64,000 nucleotides of DNA from Flavonifractor sp. An100 (GTDB taxonomy: Bacteria; Bacillota; Clostridia; Oscillospirales; Oscillospiraceae), in NCBI RefSeq assembly GCF_002161175.1, contig NZ_NFMA01000013.1:1-64000 (forward strand), given 5' to 3'. The notes under the pieces were generated by a model. The model did not search any database, was not told the DNA's origin, and saw only the letters and a list, made by a program, of their open reading frames with translations. Shown here in pieces: positions 51,143-59,851 of this stretch; within the stretch, counting starts at the first letter, position 1, and each line of letters begins with the position of its first letter. The translations under genes and the position numbers were made by a program.

Positions 51143-52005
51143 TACTGAGCGCCTCCTTCCTTAGGGGTATTGGCCTGACCGGCGGGGCGGGGGCCACGGT
51201 TGTTGTTGAAGCCCTGGCCGGCGGGACGGGGGCCGCGGTTAAAGCCGCCGTTCTGACGGTCGCGGTTGAACCCACCCTGACGGCGGTCACCATCCCGGCG
51301 GTCGCGGCGGGGACGGTCACGGCGCTCCTGGTAGGGCTTGCTGGTGTCCAGGGTACGGGGGGTGGTGCGCAGGGCCTGAGTCAGGACCTCGCCCTTGTAG
51401 ATCCACACCTTCACGCCGATGCGGCCGTAGGTAGTGGCAGCCTCAGCGAAGCCGTAGTCGATGTCGGCACGCAGGGTCTGCAGGGGAATGGTGCCGTCGT
51501 GATAGTGCTCGGTGCGGGCGATCTCAGCGCCGCCCAGACGGCCGGAGCAGGAGGTCTTGATGCCCTTGGCACCGGCGCGCATGGCCCGGCCCATGGAGTT
51601 CTTCATGGCGCGGCGGAAGCCGATACGCTTCTCCAGCTGCTGGGCGATGTTCTCGGCCACCAGCTGAGCGTTGGTGTCGATGTCGCGGACCTCAACGATC
51701 TTCAGGTCCACGGGCTTGCCGGTGAGCTTCACCAGCTGAGCCTCGATCTTCTTGATGTCCTCGCCGCCCTTACCGATGACCACGCCGGGACGGGCGCAGT
51801 GCAGGTAGATGCGGACCTTGGCGTTGTCCCGCTCGATCTCGATCTTGGGGATGCCAGCGCCGTAGAGGGTCTTCTTCAGGTAGTCACGGATCTTCTTGTC
51901 CTCTACCAGCAGGTCGCCCACCTTCTCGTTGCGGGCATACCAGCGGGAGTCCCAATCCTTAATGACGCCCACGCGCAAACCGTGGGGATTGACTTTCTGT
52001 CCCAT
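51142..52005 (-). CDS. rpsC: 30S ribosomal protein S3 with long Arg/Gly/Asn-rich C-terminal tail
   Basis: The protein has 287 residues, about 65 more than usual. The normal part starts [20 protein letters not shown], with KH-2 domain [20 protein letters not shown] (about 78-97) and [20 protein letters not shown]. From about residue 220 a disordered basic tail follows with repeated [17 protein letters not shown], GGFNR- and RGPRPAGQ- units (RGG-like). S3 sits at the mRNA entry with helicase activity; the tail may bind mRNA or other RNA. Frame and codon use are intact to the stop, so it is not an artefact. Confidence 0.95.
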   Translation of the reverse strand: MGQKVNPHGLRVGVIKDWDSRWYARNEKVGDLLVEDKKIRDYLKKTLYGAGIPKIEIERDNAKVRIYLHCARPGVVIGKGGEDIKKIEAQLVKLTGKPVDLKIVEVRDIDTNAQLVAENIAQQLEKRIGFRRAMKNSMGRAMRAGAKGIKTSCSGRLGGAEIARTEHYHDGTIPLQTLRADIDYGFAEAATTYGRIGVKVWIYKGEVLTQALRTTPRTLDTSKPYQERRDRPRRDRRDGDRRQGGFNRDRQNGGFNRGPRPAGQGFNNNRGPRPAGQANTPKEGGAQ

Positions 52006-52020
52006 ATTGTTCCTCCTCCC

Positions 52021-52353
52021 TTAGCGCTCGCTCACGGCGATGGTGACATGAGAAGTGCGCTTGTTGATCCGATAGGCACGGCCCTGGGCCCGGGGCATGA
52101 TGCGCTTGATGATGGGGCCGGGGTTGGCGTAGCAGGCGGACACGTACAGCTTCTCAGGATCCATCTGGTGGTTGTTCTCCGCGTTGGCGGCGGCGCTCTT
52201 CAGCAGCTTGAGCACAGGCTCAGAGGCGGCCTTGGGGGTCTGCATGAGGATCGCGGTGGCGGTGGCCACGTCCTTGCCCCGGATCAGGTCCAGGACGATC
52301 TTCACCTTACGGGGAGAGATCCGCAGATATTTCAGATTCGCAACAGCTTCCAT
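52021..52353 (-). CDS. rplV: 50S ribosomal protein L22
   Basis: The protein has 110 residues. It has [40 protein letters not shown] and the C-terminal [21 protein letters not shown] hairpin of L22 lines the exit tunnel where macrolides bind. The gene lies between rpsS and rpsC. Confidence 0.97.
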   Translation of the reverse strand: MEAVANLKYLRISPRKVKIVLDLIRGKDVATATAILMQTPKAASEPVLKLLKSAAANAENNHQMDPEKLYVSACYANPGPIIKRIMPRAQGRAYRINKRTSHVTIAVSER

Positions 52354-52367
52354 CGTCTCTCTCCTCC

Positions 52368-52640
52368 TTACTTACCGGTCTTGCTGCCCGCGTGACCCTT
52401 GAAGGTGCGGGTGGGCACGAACTCGCCCAGCTTGTGGCCGACCATGTCCTCGGTGACATAGACGGGCACGTGCTTGCGGCCATCGTGCACAGCGAAGGTG
52501 TGTCCAACGAAGGAGGGGAAGATGGTGGAGGCGCGGCTCCAGGTCTTCAGCACCTTCTTCTCGTTGTTCTGGTTCATCTCATCAACCCGCTTCAGCAGCT
52601 CGGGGGCGCAAAAGGGGCCTTTCTTAATGCTTCTGCTCAT
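52368..52640 (-). CDS. rpsS: 30S ribosomal protein S19
   Basis: The protein has 90 residues. It starts [20 protein letters not shown] and has [20 protein letters not shown] and [20 protein letters not shown]. It lies in the 30S head by S13. The gene lies between rplB and rplV. Confidence 0.97.
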   Translation of the reverse strand: MSRSIKKGPFCAPELLKRVDEMNQNNEKKVLKTWSRASTIFPSFVGHTFAVHDGRKHVPVYVTEDMVGHKLGEFVPTRTFKGHAGSKTGK

Positions 52641-52654
52641 CTTTCACTGCCTCC

Positions 52655-53488
52655 TTACTTGGCGTTGCGGCGCTTGACGATGAACTTATCGGTGCGGTTC
52701 TTCGTCTTGCGGGTCTTGTAACCCAGGGCGGGCTTGCCCCAGGGGGTGACAGGGCCGGGACGGCCAACCGGGCTCTTGCCCTCGCCGCCGCCGTGGGGGT
52801 GGTCATTGGGGTTCATGACGGAGCCACGGACGGTGGGACGCCAGCCCATGTGACGCTTACGGCCGGCCTTACCGATCTGGATGTTGGCCCAGTCGGTGTT
52901 GCCAACCTGGCCGATGGTGGCCTTGCAGTTCTCACGGACGTAGCGGACCTCGCCGGAGGGCAGACGGACCTGAGCCATGCCGTTCTCCTTGGCCATCAGC
53001 TGAGCGGCCACGCCGGCGGCGCGGACCAGCTGAGCGCCCTTGCCGGGGTAGAGCTCGATGTTGTGGATCAGCTCGCCCACGGGGATGTTGGCGATGGGCA
53101 GGCAGTTGCCGGGCAGGATGTCGGCGTCGGGACCGGTCATGATGATGTGGCCGGCCTTCAGGCCGTTGGGAGCCAGGATATAGCGGCGCTCGCCGTCCTC
53201 ATACTCGATGAGGGCGATGTTGGCGGAGCGGTTGGGGTCGTACTGCAGGTTCACTACAGTGGCCTTGCCCTCTTTGTCCCGCTTGAAGTCGATGATGCGG
53301 TACTTCTGCTTGTTGCCGCCGCCGTGATGACGGACGGTGATGCGGCCGTAGCTGTTGCGGCCGGCGTGCTTCTTGAGCACTTCGGTCAGAGCCCGCTCGG
53401 GCTTGGCCTTCTTGTCGATCCCCTCGAAGGCGGACACGGTCATGTGACGGCGGGAGGGGGTTGTGGGCTTATACGTCTTAATAGCCAT
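52655..53488 (-). CDS. rplB: 50S ribosomal protein L2
   Basis: The protein has 277 residues. It starts [40 protein letters not shown] and [20 protein letters not shown] are hallmark motifs, with the key His in the latter. L2 is needed for peptidyl transferase activity and subunit joining. The gene lies between rplW and rpsS. Confidence 0.98.
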   Translation of the reverse strand: MAIKTYKPTTPSRRHMTVSAFEGIDKKAKPERALTEVLKKHAGRNSYGRITVRHHGGGNKQKYRIIDFKRDKEGKATVVNLQYDPNRSANIALIEYEDGERRYILAPNGLKAGHIIMTGPDADILPGNCLPIANIPVGELIHNIELYPGKGAQLVRAAGVAAQLMAKENGMAQVRLPSGEVRYVRENCKATIGQVGNTDWANIQIGKAGRKRHMGWRPTVRGSVMNPNDHPHGGGEGKSPVGRPGPVTPWGKPALGYKTRKTKNRTDKFIVKRRNAK

Positions 53489-53503
53489 TTCTCATTCTCC
53501 TCC

Positions 53504-53803
53504 TTACACCATACCCTCGAAGAACTCGATGGTCTTGGAATCGGCGGTCAGAGTGACCATAGCCTTCTTCCAGCTGGGACGGCGGCCGGCGGGCCGGGCG
53601 CCCATGCGCTTCTCCTTGCCCTGCATGTTCAGGGTGTTGACCTTGGCGACCTTCACGCCGAAGATCTCTTCCACAGCCTTGGCGATCTCGATCTTGTTGG
53701 CGGTCTTGGCTACCTCAAAGGTGTAGCGCTTGCCCTCGGTCTGCTCCATGGACTGCTCGGTGATGATGGGGCGCTTGATGATATCATAAGCAGTGGTAGC
53801 CAT
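53504..53803 (-). CDS. rplW: 50S ribosomal protein L23
   Basis: The protein has 99 residues: [40 protein letters not shown] and [19 protein letters not shown]. It docks trigger factor and SRP at the tunnel exit. Its ATG overlaps the last base of rplD. Confidence 0.97.
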   Translation of the reverse strand: MATTAYDIIKRPIITEQSMEQTEGKRYTFEVAKTANKIEIAKAVEEIFGVKVAKVNTLNMQGKEKRMGARPAGRRPSWKKAMVTLTADSKTIEFFEGMV

Positions 53804-54423
53804 TACGCGTACACCTCCTCGATGATCGCCAAAGCAGCCTTGTCGATGACGATCTGCTTGGCGTTGACGATGTCGTAGACGCTGAGGATCTTGGCGGTGG
53901 TGGTGACCACGCCGGGGATGTTGCGGGCGGACTTGATGACGATCTCGTCCACCTCGGGGGTGATGACCACGGACTTGGTGACGCCGGCGGCGTTCATGAA
54001 GTCCTTCATGGCCTTGGTCTTGATCTCGGGCAGCTTCAGCTCATCCACCACCAGGATGGCGCCCTCGGCGGCCTTGGCGGACAGGGCGGACTTCAGAGCC
54101 AGACGCTTGACCTTCTTATTCAGGGTGTAGCTGTAGTCGCGGGGCTTGGGGGCAAACACGATGCCGCCGTGGGTCCACTGGGGAGCCCGGGTGGAACCCT
54201 GACGGGCGTGACCGGTGCCCTTCTGGCGCCAGGGCTTCTTGCCGCCGCCGGACACCTCGGCACGGGTCAGGGCGCTCTGGGTGCCCTGACGGCAGTTGGC
54301 CAGGTGGTTCTTGACCACCTCGTGGACCACGACCTGGTTGGGCTCGATCCCGAAGATGGCCTCGGAGAGCTCGATCTCGCCGACCTGCTGACCGGCCATG
54401 TTAAACACGTTCGCTTTAGGCAT
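53803..54423 (-). CDS. rplD: 50S ribosomal protein L4
   Basis: The protein has 206 residues. It contains [24 protein letters not shown] sequence ([20 protein letters not shown]) and [20 protein letters not shown], the tunnel loop. The C-terminal Rossmann-like part has [19 protein letters not shown]. In E. coli L4 represses the S10 operon by attenuation; the leader of rpsJ here may offer a similar target. The gene lies between rplC and rplW. Confidence 0.97.
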   Translation of the reverse strand: MPKANVFNMAGQQVGEIELSEAIFGIEPNQVVVHEVVKNHLANCRQGTQSALTRAEVSGGGKKPWRQKGTGHARQGSTRAPQWTHGGIVFAPKPRDYSYTLNKKVKRLALKSALSAKAAEGAILVVDELKLPEIKTKAMKDFMNAAGVTKSVVITPEVDEIVIKSARNIPGVVTTTAKILSVYDIVNAKQIVIDKAALAIIEEVYA

Positions 54424-54442
54424 GACTCAATCTCTCCTTTCC

Positions 54443-55171
54443 TTACTTGTTGCGGGCGGAAGCCTTCTGGGGATTGACGCGGGCGGAGGCCTTCTGCGGG
54501 TTGACGCTGATGCCGGCGGCGCCCTTCTTCTCCACATTGTGCTTGACGGTGTTCTTCACGAAGACCACGCCGCCCTTGGGGCCGGGAATGGCGCCCCGAA
54601 CGGCGATGAGGCCCAGCTCGGCGTCTACCTTGACCACGTCCAGGTTCAGAACAGTGACCTGCTCGTTACCCATCTGGCCGGCGCCGATCTTGCCCTTGAA
54701 GATCCGGCTGGGATCGGTGCCCGAACCCATGGAGCCGGCGTGACGGTGGACAGGGCCGGTACCGTGGGTCTCCTTCAGGCGGGCGGCGCCGTGGCGCTTG
54801 ACAACGCCCTGGTAGCCGTGGCCCTTGCTGATGCCGGTGACGTCCACATAGTCGCCCTCGGCGAAGACGTCGGCCTTCAGCTCGTCGCCCACTTCATACT
54901 TGGAGCAGTCCTCCAGAGGGAACTCCTTGAGCACCTTCTTGAACTCCTCCAGGCCGGCCTTCTTCTGGTGGCCGATCTCAGGCTTGGTGAGCTTGCGCTC
55001 GGGAACAGTCTCATAACCCAGCTGAATGGCGTTGTAGCCATCCTTCTCGGCGGTCTTCTTCTGCACCACGGTGCAGGGGCCGGCTTCAATCAGGGTGACG
55101 GGCACCACATGGCCGGCTTCATCGAAGATCTGGGTCATGCCGATCTTTTTGCCGATGATCGCTTTCTCCAT
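54443..55171 (-). CDS. rplC: 50S ribosomal protein L3 with duplicated C-terminal tail
   Basis: The protein has 242 residues, about 30 more than usual. It has IGKKIGMTQIFDEAGHVVPV at the start and the core motif KGHGYQGVVKRHGAARLKET and HAGSMGSGTDPSRIFKGKIG. At the end a tail carries the repeated peptide VNPQKASAR (two copies, near 225-240), with matching tandem DNA near 54450-54508. L3 organises the peptidyl transferase centre. It lies 155 bp after rpsJ, an unusually long gap with hairpins. Confidence 0.95.
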   Translation of the reverse strand: MEKAIIGKKIGMTQIFDEAGHVVPVTLIEAGPCTVVQKKTAEKDGYNAIQLGYETVPERKLTKPEIGHQKKAGLEEFKKVLKEFPLEDCSKYEVGDELKADVFAEGDYVDVTGISKGHGYQGVVKRHGAARLKETHGTGPVHRHAGSMGSGTDPSRIFKGKIGAGQMGNEQVTVLNLDVVKVDAELGLIAVRGAIPGPKGGVVFVKNTVKHNVEKKGAAGISVNPQKASARVNPQKASARNK

Positions 55172-55255
55172 TTGGATTTCCTCCTATAAAGGTTATTGGT
55201 CGGAGTAGTTGGTCTCCCCATTGGGCTGGGGGCCATTGCTACGACGACTTGACCC

Positions 55256-55341
55256 GTCCGTCTCAATAACGCGACGGACTGCGGTACTAACGAGGGAATT
55301 TGGTTGAAATTAAACTATCTTATATCTTACAGTTTAATTTC
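55256..55341 (-). other. Two hairpins in the rpsJ-rplC gap
   Basis: GTCCGTC / GACGGAC (55256-55262, 55273-55279) lies in the gap. GAAATTAAACT / AGTTTAATTTC (55306-55316, 55331-55341) is a perfect 11-bp inverted repeat overlapping the last rpsJ codons and stop. Neither is followed by a long T-run, so they are more likely RNA stability or processing sites than full terminators. Confidence 0.6.
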
Positions 55342-55641
55342 AATTTCCACACCAGCGGGGAGCTCCAGGCTCATCAGGGCCTCCACAGTCTTGGGGGAGG
55401 GCTTCACCACGTCGATCAGGCGCTTGTGCGTGCGGCGCTCGAACTGCTCACGGCTGTCCTTGTACTTGTGGACGGCGCGCAGGATGGTGACGACTTCCTT
55501 CTTGGTGGGCAGGGGGATGGGGCCGGACACGGTGGCGCCGGTGCGCTTGGCGGTCTCCACGATCTTCTCAGCGCTCTGGTCGATGAGCTGGTGATCGTAG
55601 GCCTTCAGGCGGATGCGGATCATTTCTTTCTGAGCTGCCAT
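55327..55641 (-). CDS. rpsJ: 30S ribosomal protein S10 (transcription factor NusE)
   Basis: The protein has 104 residues, start [20 protein letters not shown], then [20 protein letters not shown] and the end [14 protein letters not shown]10 also acts as NusE with NusB in antitermination. The start is the ATG at 55641 with AAGGAGG upstream. The frame happens to stay open through the leader as far as 56058, but those residues have no S10 similarity. It is the first gene of the superoperon. Confidence 0.97.
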   Translation of the reverse strand: MAAQKEMIRIRLKAYDHQLIDQSAEKIVETAKRTGATVSGPIPLPTKKEVVTILRAVHKYKDSREQFERRTHKRLIDVVKPSPKTVEALMSLELPAGVEIEIKL

Positions 55642-55917
55642 TGGGTTGTTCCTCCTTAAATACATACGAAGTTGAGTAATGGGGTTTGGCTCGTCCTTCG
55701 TACGGTGAGCGAAGCTATACACGTTACCGTGCGTATCACTCCCGGCCACGAAAAAACCGGCACAATGACAGGCCGGTTCTCTCCGTACCCGGACGATATA
55801 CGCCGTGTACAGAAACTCGCTCAGCCGCCCGATCGTCGGACATACTCCGCGGAAGTTACCGGTTTTCACCGCAATCTCCCGCATCATCGCAGACTGCGCC
55901 CTTGCAGGCGCTTGACT
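55642..55917 (-). promoter_or_regulatory. S10-operon leader with a putative terminator/antiterminator switch
   Basis: A leader of about 270 nt. On the minus strand ACCGGC / GCCGGT (plus 55756-55761, 55772-55777) followed by TTTTTT (55751-55756) is an intrinsic-type terminator about 110 nt before rpsJ. AAAACCGG upstream (plus-strand CCGGTTTT, 55859-55866) can pair with the terminator's CCGGTTTT instead. This is the layout of an attenuator. The ligand or protein is unknown. Confidence 0.6.
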
Positions 55918-55947
55918 ATGATACATCAACACCCCCGTGTGTGTCAA
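55918..55947 (-). promoter_or_regulatory. Main promoter of the S10 operon
   Basis: On the minus strand TTGACA (55942-55947), 18 nt and TATCAT (55918-55923). Just upstream is the AT-rich AATTTTTTCAAAAAAATT (55949-55966), a possible UP element. Confidence 0.75.
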
Positions 55948-56052
55948 GAATTTTTTCAAAAAAATTTTGGCGGATTTTTCCTTTCTTGCCGCCCTCTCTT
56001 TTGGGCACAATCCCTTGTGGTCCAAGCTCTGCCCCTGGCACAAGGGTCTAAG

Positions 56053-56094
56053 AAACAAACGCCCGGCCCGCCCCGCCGGGAGGGCGGGCCGGGC
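56053..56094 (-). terminator. Terminator after the HAAS/membrane-protein operon
   Basis: GCCCGGCCCGCC / GGCGGGCCGGGC arms (56061-56072, 56083-56094) are followed on the minus strand by GTTTGTTTCTT. Confidence 0.88.
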
Positions 56095-56119
56095 CGGTCT
56101 ACCTTATGATAAAGGAAGC

Positions 56120-56848
56120 TCACAGGGGCTCCGGGATGATGCCCTGCTGCTCCAGCAGAAGTGCGCCCTGAGCATCATAGAGGCGCAGGCAGTAGCTCCC
56201 GCCCTCCATCCAGTCCGGCGCATAGCCCTCCTCCGGGGTGTCCACCGCCCCTAACCACACGCCGCCCCCCAGGTCAAAGAGGGGACAGTCCTGGTGCACC
56301 TCCCGGTCCCGGTAGGTCACCTCCACCTCCAGCTCCCCGGAGACCGCCTCCTCCGGCATCTGTACCAACAGCAGGGGAGAGGACACCGCTGTCTCTCCCG
56401 GCCGGGGCACCCACCACAAGGTCATACTCCCCATGGGCACCGGGGAGGGGCCCTCCTCCAGGGGAAAATAGTCCAGGGCATTCATGGGCCCCTCCGCCCG
56501 CTGGTTGTACCCCAGCGCCACCCATTCTTCCCCCACGCCCGCCACGGCGGTGCGGGAGAGGGTGAGCCAGGTGCCGTCCTCCGCCTGGAAGTCCCGCTCC
56601 CCGGACTGGGTAAATACGATTTGAGAGGGCTCCATAAAATATTGCCGCTCCAGCCGCCGGAAATTCAATTCCGCCGTGGGTAAGGGGCAGCCGTACTGTC
56701 CCCAGATGCAGGCGGCAAACACCGCCGTCAGCAGCAGGTTGCGTACAATCTTTCCCTTCCGGCCCAACCGGGGGAGGGAGGGCCCTTCCCAGCCCTTCTT
56801 GGACGCCTCCGGCCCGGCCGGACCGGCATTTGCTTTGTGTTCCCTCAT
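56120..56848 (-). CDS. Membrane-anchored protein of unknown function, paralogue of the 57.7-kb gene
   Basis: The protein has 242 residues. A cytoplasmic N terminus contains PSLPRLGRKGKIVRNLLLTA, then one membrane helix (about 37-55) and WGQYGCPLPTAELNFRRLER, then YFMEPSQIVF. The outer domain is beta-rich with acidic residues and no catalytic motif that I recognise. The same order of motifs is found in the gene at 57713-58489, so they arose by duplication. The start is the ATG at 56848, overlapping the upstream stop (ATGA), with GGAGGAGGGG upstream. Fourth member of the PadR-led set. Confidence 0.8.
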   Translation of the reverse strand: MREHKANAGPAGPEASKKGWEGPSLPRLGRKGKIVRNLLLTAVFAACIWGQYGCPLPTAELNFRRLERQYFMEPSQIVFTQSGERDFQAEDGTWLTLSRTAVAGVGEEWVALGYNQRAEGPMNALDYFPLEEGPSPVPMGSMTLWWVPRPGETAVSSPLLLVQMPEEAVSGELEVEVTYRDREVHQDCPLFDLGGGVWLGAVDTPEEGYAPDWMEGGSYCLRLYDAQGALLLEQQGIIPEPL

Positions 56849-57696
56849 GTGCTCCCCTCCTCCAGTTCCACGGTAAAGGAGAATATGGTCTCCACCGGTC
56901 CATAGTCCAGCCGCACCCACTCCGCCTCCGGGTCCAGGTCTCCCAGGACCAGCTCATACCCTCGGTGGAAGGGTCCATACCCCGCGGTAAAGTCCAGACT
57001 ATTTAAAACTGCTCCGCTCTCCGGGTCTTCGGGGGAGTCCACTCCCAGAGGGTAGACGTTCCCCTGGCTGTCGGTGACCTGCAGCCACTCCTCCCGCAAA
57101 GCGCCTCCTTCCCAGAAACGCCAGGAGTCCACCCGGAGGTAACAGTACAGCTCCAGCTGCCCTTCCCGCTGCCATAAAGCGGTGCGGAGAAGGGAAACGT
57201 TCTGGCCCTCCACCTTCTCCGTCAGCCCCGGTTGGGCGCTCATCAGCCGCCCGGGCTCATCCCCGTCCCCCTCATAGCACATCCACTCCGACATACCGGA
57301 AGAAAACCCGGTATTCCGGGGCAGGCCGTCAAAGTCCCACCACTCGGCGTAGGGGTCATCCCCCAGATAGGCGTCCTCTCCCATAAGAAACAGGAAGGAC
57401 ACCAGCCAGAGGCAGGTCACCACTGCCAGCACTTTGGAGGCGATCCAAAGATAGCCCAGCCAGGGCCGGTGGAGCCGGGCCAGCTTTTTGCCGATCTCCG
57501 CCGGGTCGCCCATCTCCCCCAGAGCCCGGTCCCCGGCCTCTTCCTCTGTCAGGTCGGGGAAAATGCGCCGCAGGTCGGCCTCCTTGTCCTCCAGGTGGCC
57601 CGCCAGCTCCTGCCGCACCTCCGCCCGGTCGGGGCCAAAGGGGATGGCCCCCGTGGCCTGGTCCAGCCACTTCTCTTTTTTCTCATTCGGTTCCAT
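56845..57696 (-). CDS. HAAS-domain membrane protein, paralogue of the 58.5-kb gene
   Basis: The protein has 283 residues. The helical HAAS-like domain (about 8-85) contains WLDQATGAIPFGPDRAEVRQ, ELAGHLEDKEADLRRIFPDL and AEIGKKLARLHRPWLGYLW. One membrane helix (about 90-110) and an outer beta-rich domain follow. HAAS domains typically pair with PadR regulators. The start is the ATG at 57696, GGGAGG upstream. It overlaps the next gene by four bases. Function of the outer domain is unknown. Confidence 0.8.
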   Translation of the reverse strand: MEPNEKKEKWLDQATGAIPFGPDRAEVRQELAGHLEDKEADLRRIFPDLTEEEAGDRALGEMGDPAEIGKKLARLHRPWLGYLWIASKVLAVVTCLWLVSFLFLMGEDAYLGDDPYAEWWDFDGLPRNTGFSSGMSEWMCYEGDGDEPGRLMSAQPGLTEKVEGQNVSLLRTALWQREGQLELYCYLRVDSWRFWEGGALREEWLQVTDSQGNVYPLGVDSPEDPESGAVLNSLDFTAGYGPFHRGYELVLGDLDPEAEWVRLDYGPVETIFSFTVELEEGST

Positions 57697-57712
57697 CGCG
57701 GTTGCCTCCCTT

Positions 57713-58489
57713 CTATCCGCCTTGGATGGTGTTCTCCAGAGGGGAGAGGCGGGCCTGGCCCACCTCCGCCCCGGTTTGGTCATAAAAAGTGGCCAGGGCT
57801 AAAAACTCCGGGTTATGCTCCCCTCCGGGCTCGGCCCAGGTGTACAGGCTCTCCCAACTCAGCTGGGCCAGGGCCATCTGCTCCCCCACCCCGTTCCTCG
57901 GGGCGTCCTGCCAGGGAGTCTGGTCTTGGGCATCTATCCGGAACAGAAATTCCCCGCAGGGCAGCCGCTCCCCCTCCACGGAGTAGGTCCAGCTCTCCTG
58001 CCAATAGTCCCCATCCAGGGCGGTGGGCAGCGCCAGAACAAGGAGTTCCCCATCAAACCCGATCCGGGTCATCCAGGCGGACAGCTCCAGCTCCAGCCGG
58101 GCGGAAACCGCCTTCTCCGGGGCGTCCATGGACAGCAGCCAGGTGGTTGGCACATAGGCGTTCCGCAGCCCCGCCGCCACCATCAGCCCCGTCCCCTCCT
58201 CCGGCCAGTTCCAGAAGGAGAGGGCGCCGCCCTCCAGGTCACCCAGCACCACCTCCTCGGAGGTGAAGCCCACCACAAAGGGGTCCCCATTCTGCTCCAC
58301 CTGGGCCACGATCTGGGATGGTTCCCTCAGATAGCGCAGCTCCAGGCGGCGGAAGGCCAGGGCAGGGGGGAGGGGACAGCCCAGCGCCCCCCAAACCAGC
58401 CCCACCAGCACCAGGGTCAGGGCCAGATTGCGAAGGATTTTTCCCTTCCGCCCCAGGCGGGGGAGGGACCAGCCTTGTTTTTCTCTCAT
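57713..58489 (-). CDS. Membrane-anchored protein of unknown function, paralogue of the 56.1-kb gene
   Basis: The protein has 258 residues. It starts MREKQGWSLPRLGRKGKILR, with a membrane helix at about 20-40, then GALGCPLPPALAFRRLELRY and LREPSQIVAQV. These match the paralogue downstream almost motif for motif, while the rest of the outer domain is more diverged. The ATG at 58489 overlaps the previous stop. GGAGGAG lies upstream. No function can be read from sequence. Confidence 0.8.
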   Translation of the reverse strand: MREKQGWSLPRLGRKGKILRNLALTLVLVGLVWGALGCPLPPALAFRRLELRYLREPSQIVAQVEQNGDPFVVGFTSEEVVLGDLEGGALSFWNWPEEGTGLMVAAGLRNAYVPTTWLLSMDAPEKAVSARLELELSAWMTRIGFDGELLVLALPTALDGDYWQESWTYSVEGERLPCGEFLFRIDAQDQTPWQDAPRNGVGEQMALAQLSWESLYTWAEPGGEHNPEFLALATFYDQTGAEVGQARLSPLENTIQGG

Positions 58490-59391
58490 GTCCGCTCCTC
58501 CTTCAGGGGGACGGTAATGGCCCACTCTACGCCGCCCCAGTCATAGTCCAGCCGAAACCACTCCGCCTCCGGGGGGACCTCCCACACGGACAGCCGGAAC
58601 CGCTGCTCCAGCCCCTGCCCCTCCAGTTCCATGGCCAGAATGTAGGGCTCCCCCGTGCCGTGTCCCTGGCCGGTGTTTTGATAGGTGTTGCCCAAGCTGT
58701 CGGTGCCCGAAATGTAGTAGGCCGCCTCAGGATGGAGGGACAGGCCGGGCAGGCCCGTCACCGTCAGCTCGCACTCCAGGGCGTACCGGGGGGACTGGAC
58801 CCCCGGCTCCTCCACGCTTTCCCCCTCAAACTGCCACAGGGCACCCCGGGTCACCTGCAGGGCATAGAGCCCCGCCCGGACCGTTTCCGTCCCCTCCACC
58901 CAGCGTATGGGGGTGCGGGTAATCCCCGTCTCCACCTCCGTCTCCCACTCCTGCCGGGGGAAGGGGGCCTCCGGATCCCCGGAGAGGTAGTATTCATAGA
59001 CCAGGGCCCCATAGGGCACCTTGCCCTCGTTGGCCTCCTCCAGCATTCGCCAGGTATCCAGAGCGGAGAGGCCCCGCCAGCCCCACAGAACCAGCGCCAG
59101 GGTCAGGGTCAGCCCCAGGGTCCACTTGCTGGCCGTCCACAGGTAGCCCAGCCAGGGGGTGTGGATGCGCCCCAGCTCCCGGCCAATCTCCTCCGCCTGC
59201 CCCATCTCCTCCAACGCCCGCGCCCGGGCTTCCTCCGGAGACATGTCCGGAAAAATGCGCCGGAAATCCGCCTCCTTGTCCTCCAGGTGGGCGGCCAGCT
59301 CCGAGCGCACCGCTGCCCGGTCAGGGCCAAAGCGGATGCCTTTGGTGGCGGTGTCCAGCCATTCTGCCTCTCTTCGGTTGTCGGCTCCCAT
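58486..59391 (-). CDS. HAAS-domain membrane protein, first of the duplicated pair
   Basis: The protein has 301 residues. The HAAS-like domain (about 5-85) has WLDTATKGIRFGPDRAAVRS, ELAAHLEDKEADFRRIFPDM and EEIGRELGRIHTPWLGYLW. A membrane helix (about 90-110) and an outer domain of about 190 residues follow. I choose the ATG at 59391 behind GGGGGGAG; the ATG at 59412 has no ribosome site. It lies 66 bp after the PadR gene and is probably co-transcribed with it. Confidence 0.8.
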   Translation of the reverse strand: MGADNRREAEWLDTATKGIRFGPDRAAVRSELAAHLEDKEADFRRIFPDMSPEEARARALEEMGQAEEIGRELGRIHTPWLGYLWTASKWTLGLTLTLALVLWGWRGLSALDTWRMLEEANEGKVPYGALVYEYYLSGDPEAPFPRQEWETEVETGITRTPIRWVEGTETVRAGLYALQVTRGALWQFEGESVEEPGVQSPRYALECELTVTGLPGLSLHPEAAYYISGTDSLGNTYQNTGQGHGTGEPYILAMELEGQGLEQRFRLSVWEVPPEAEWFRLDYDWGGVEWAITVPLKEERT

Positions 59392-59457
59392 AGTCTCCCC
59401 CCTTGCCTTCATGAGGCGAAACGAAATTTTGCAGGACGTTTGTTTGCTCCCCTTCTC

Positions 59458-59808
59458 TCAGGAATAGGAGAGGGCGTTGGCTCCCCCGGAGAGCACGTCC
59501 TCCACCCCCTTGTGGAAGGCCGCCCACTCCGTCCGCTTCTCGTCCAGCAGCCGTTTGCCCTTTTTGGTCAGACGGTAATACTTCCGCTGCCGCCCCGTGG
59601 GCGCCTGCTGCTGGTAGGAGGAGAGGTACTTCTCCTTCTCCAGGGCGTGGAGAATGGGGTAGAGGGTCCCCTCCTGCATCTGAAAGGCGTCGTTGGAGCG
59701 GCGGGCCAGGGCCTCGATCATCTGATAGCCGTACATGTCCTCCTTCTCCAACAGTGCCAGCACCAGCAGAGTGCTGCTTCCGGCGATGAGTCCCTTGTCA
59801 AATTTCAT
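59458..59808 (-). CDS. PadR-family transcriptional regulator
   Basis: The protein has 116 residues. The winged HTH reads STLLVLALLEKEDMYGYQMI, then MQEGTLYPILHALEKEKYLS and the wing TGRQRKYYRLTKKGKRLLDE. It starts at the ATG at 59808; the upstream part of the long frame lies in the operator. Its promoter sits inside a 45-bp palindrome, so it is surely autoregulated and probably controls the four following genes. The ligand is unknown. Confidence 0.92.
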   Translation of the reverse strand: MKFDKGLIAGSSTLLVLALLEKEDMYGYQMIEALARRSNDAFQMQEGTLYPILHALEKEKYLSSYQQQAPTGRQRKYYRLTKKGKRLLDEKRTEWAAFHKGVEDVLSGGANALSYS

Positions 59809-59851
59809 GCTCCGCCATCCTTTCCCGGGGAATATCCCCGCACCAAAGATA

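Noticed and set aside
55642-56058. N-terminal extension of S10 through the leader
   Set aside because: The frame stays open, but the extra residues have no S10 similarity, include the leader hairpins and start before the promoter.
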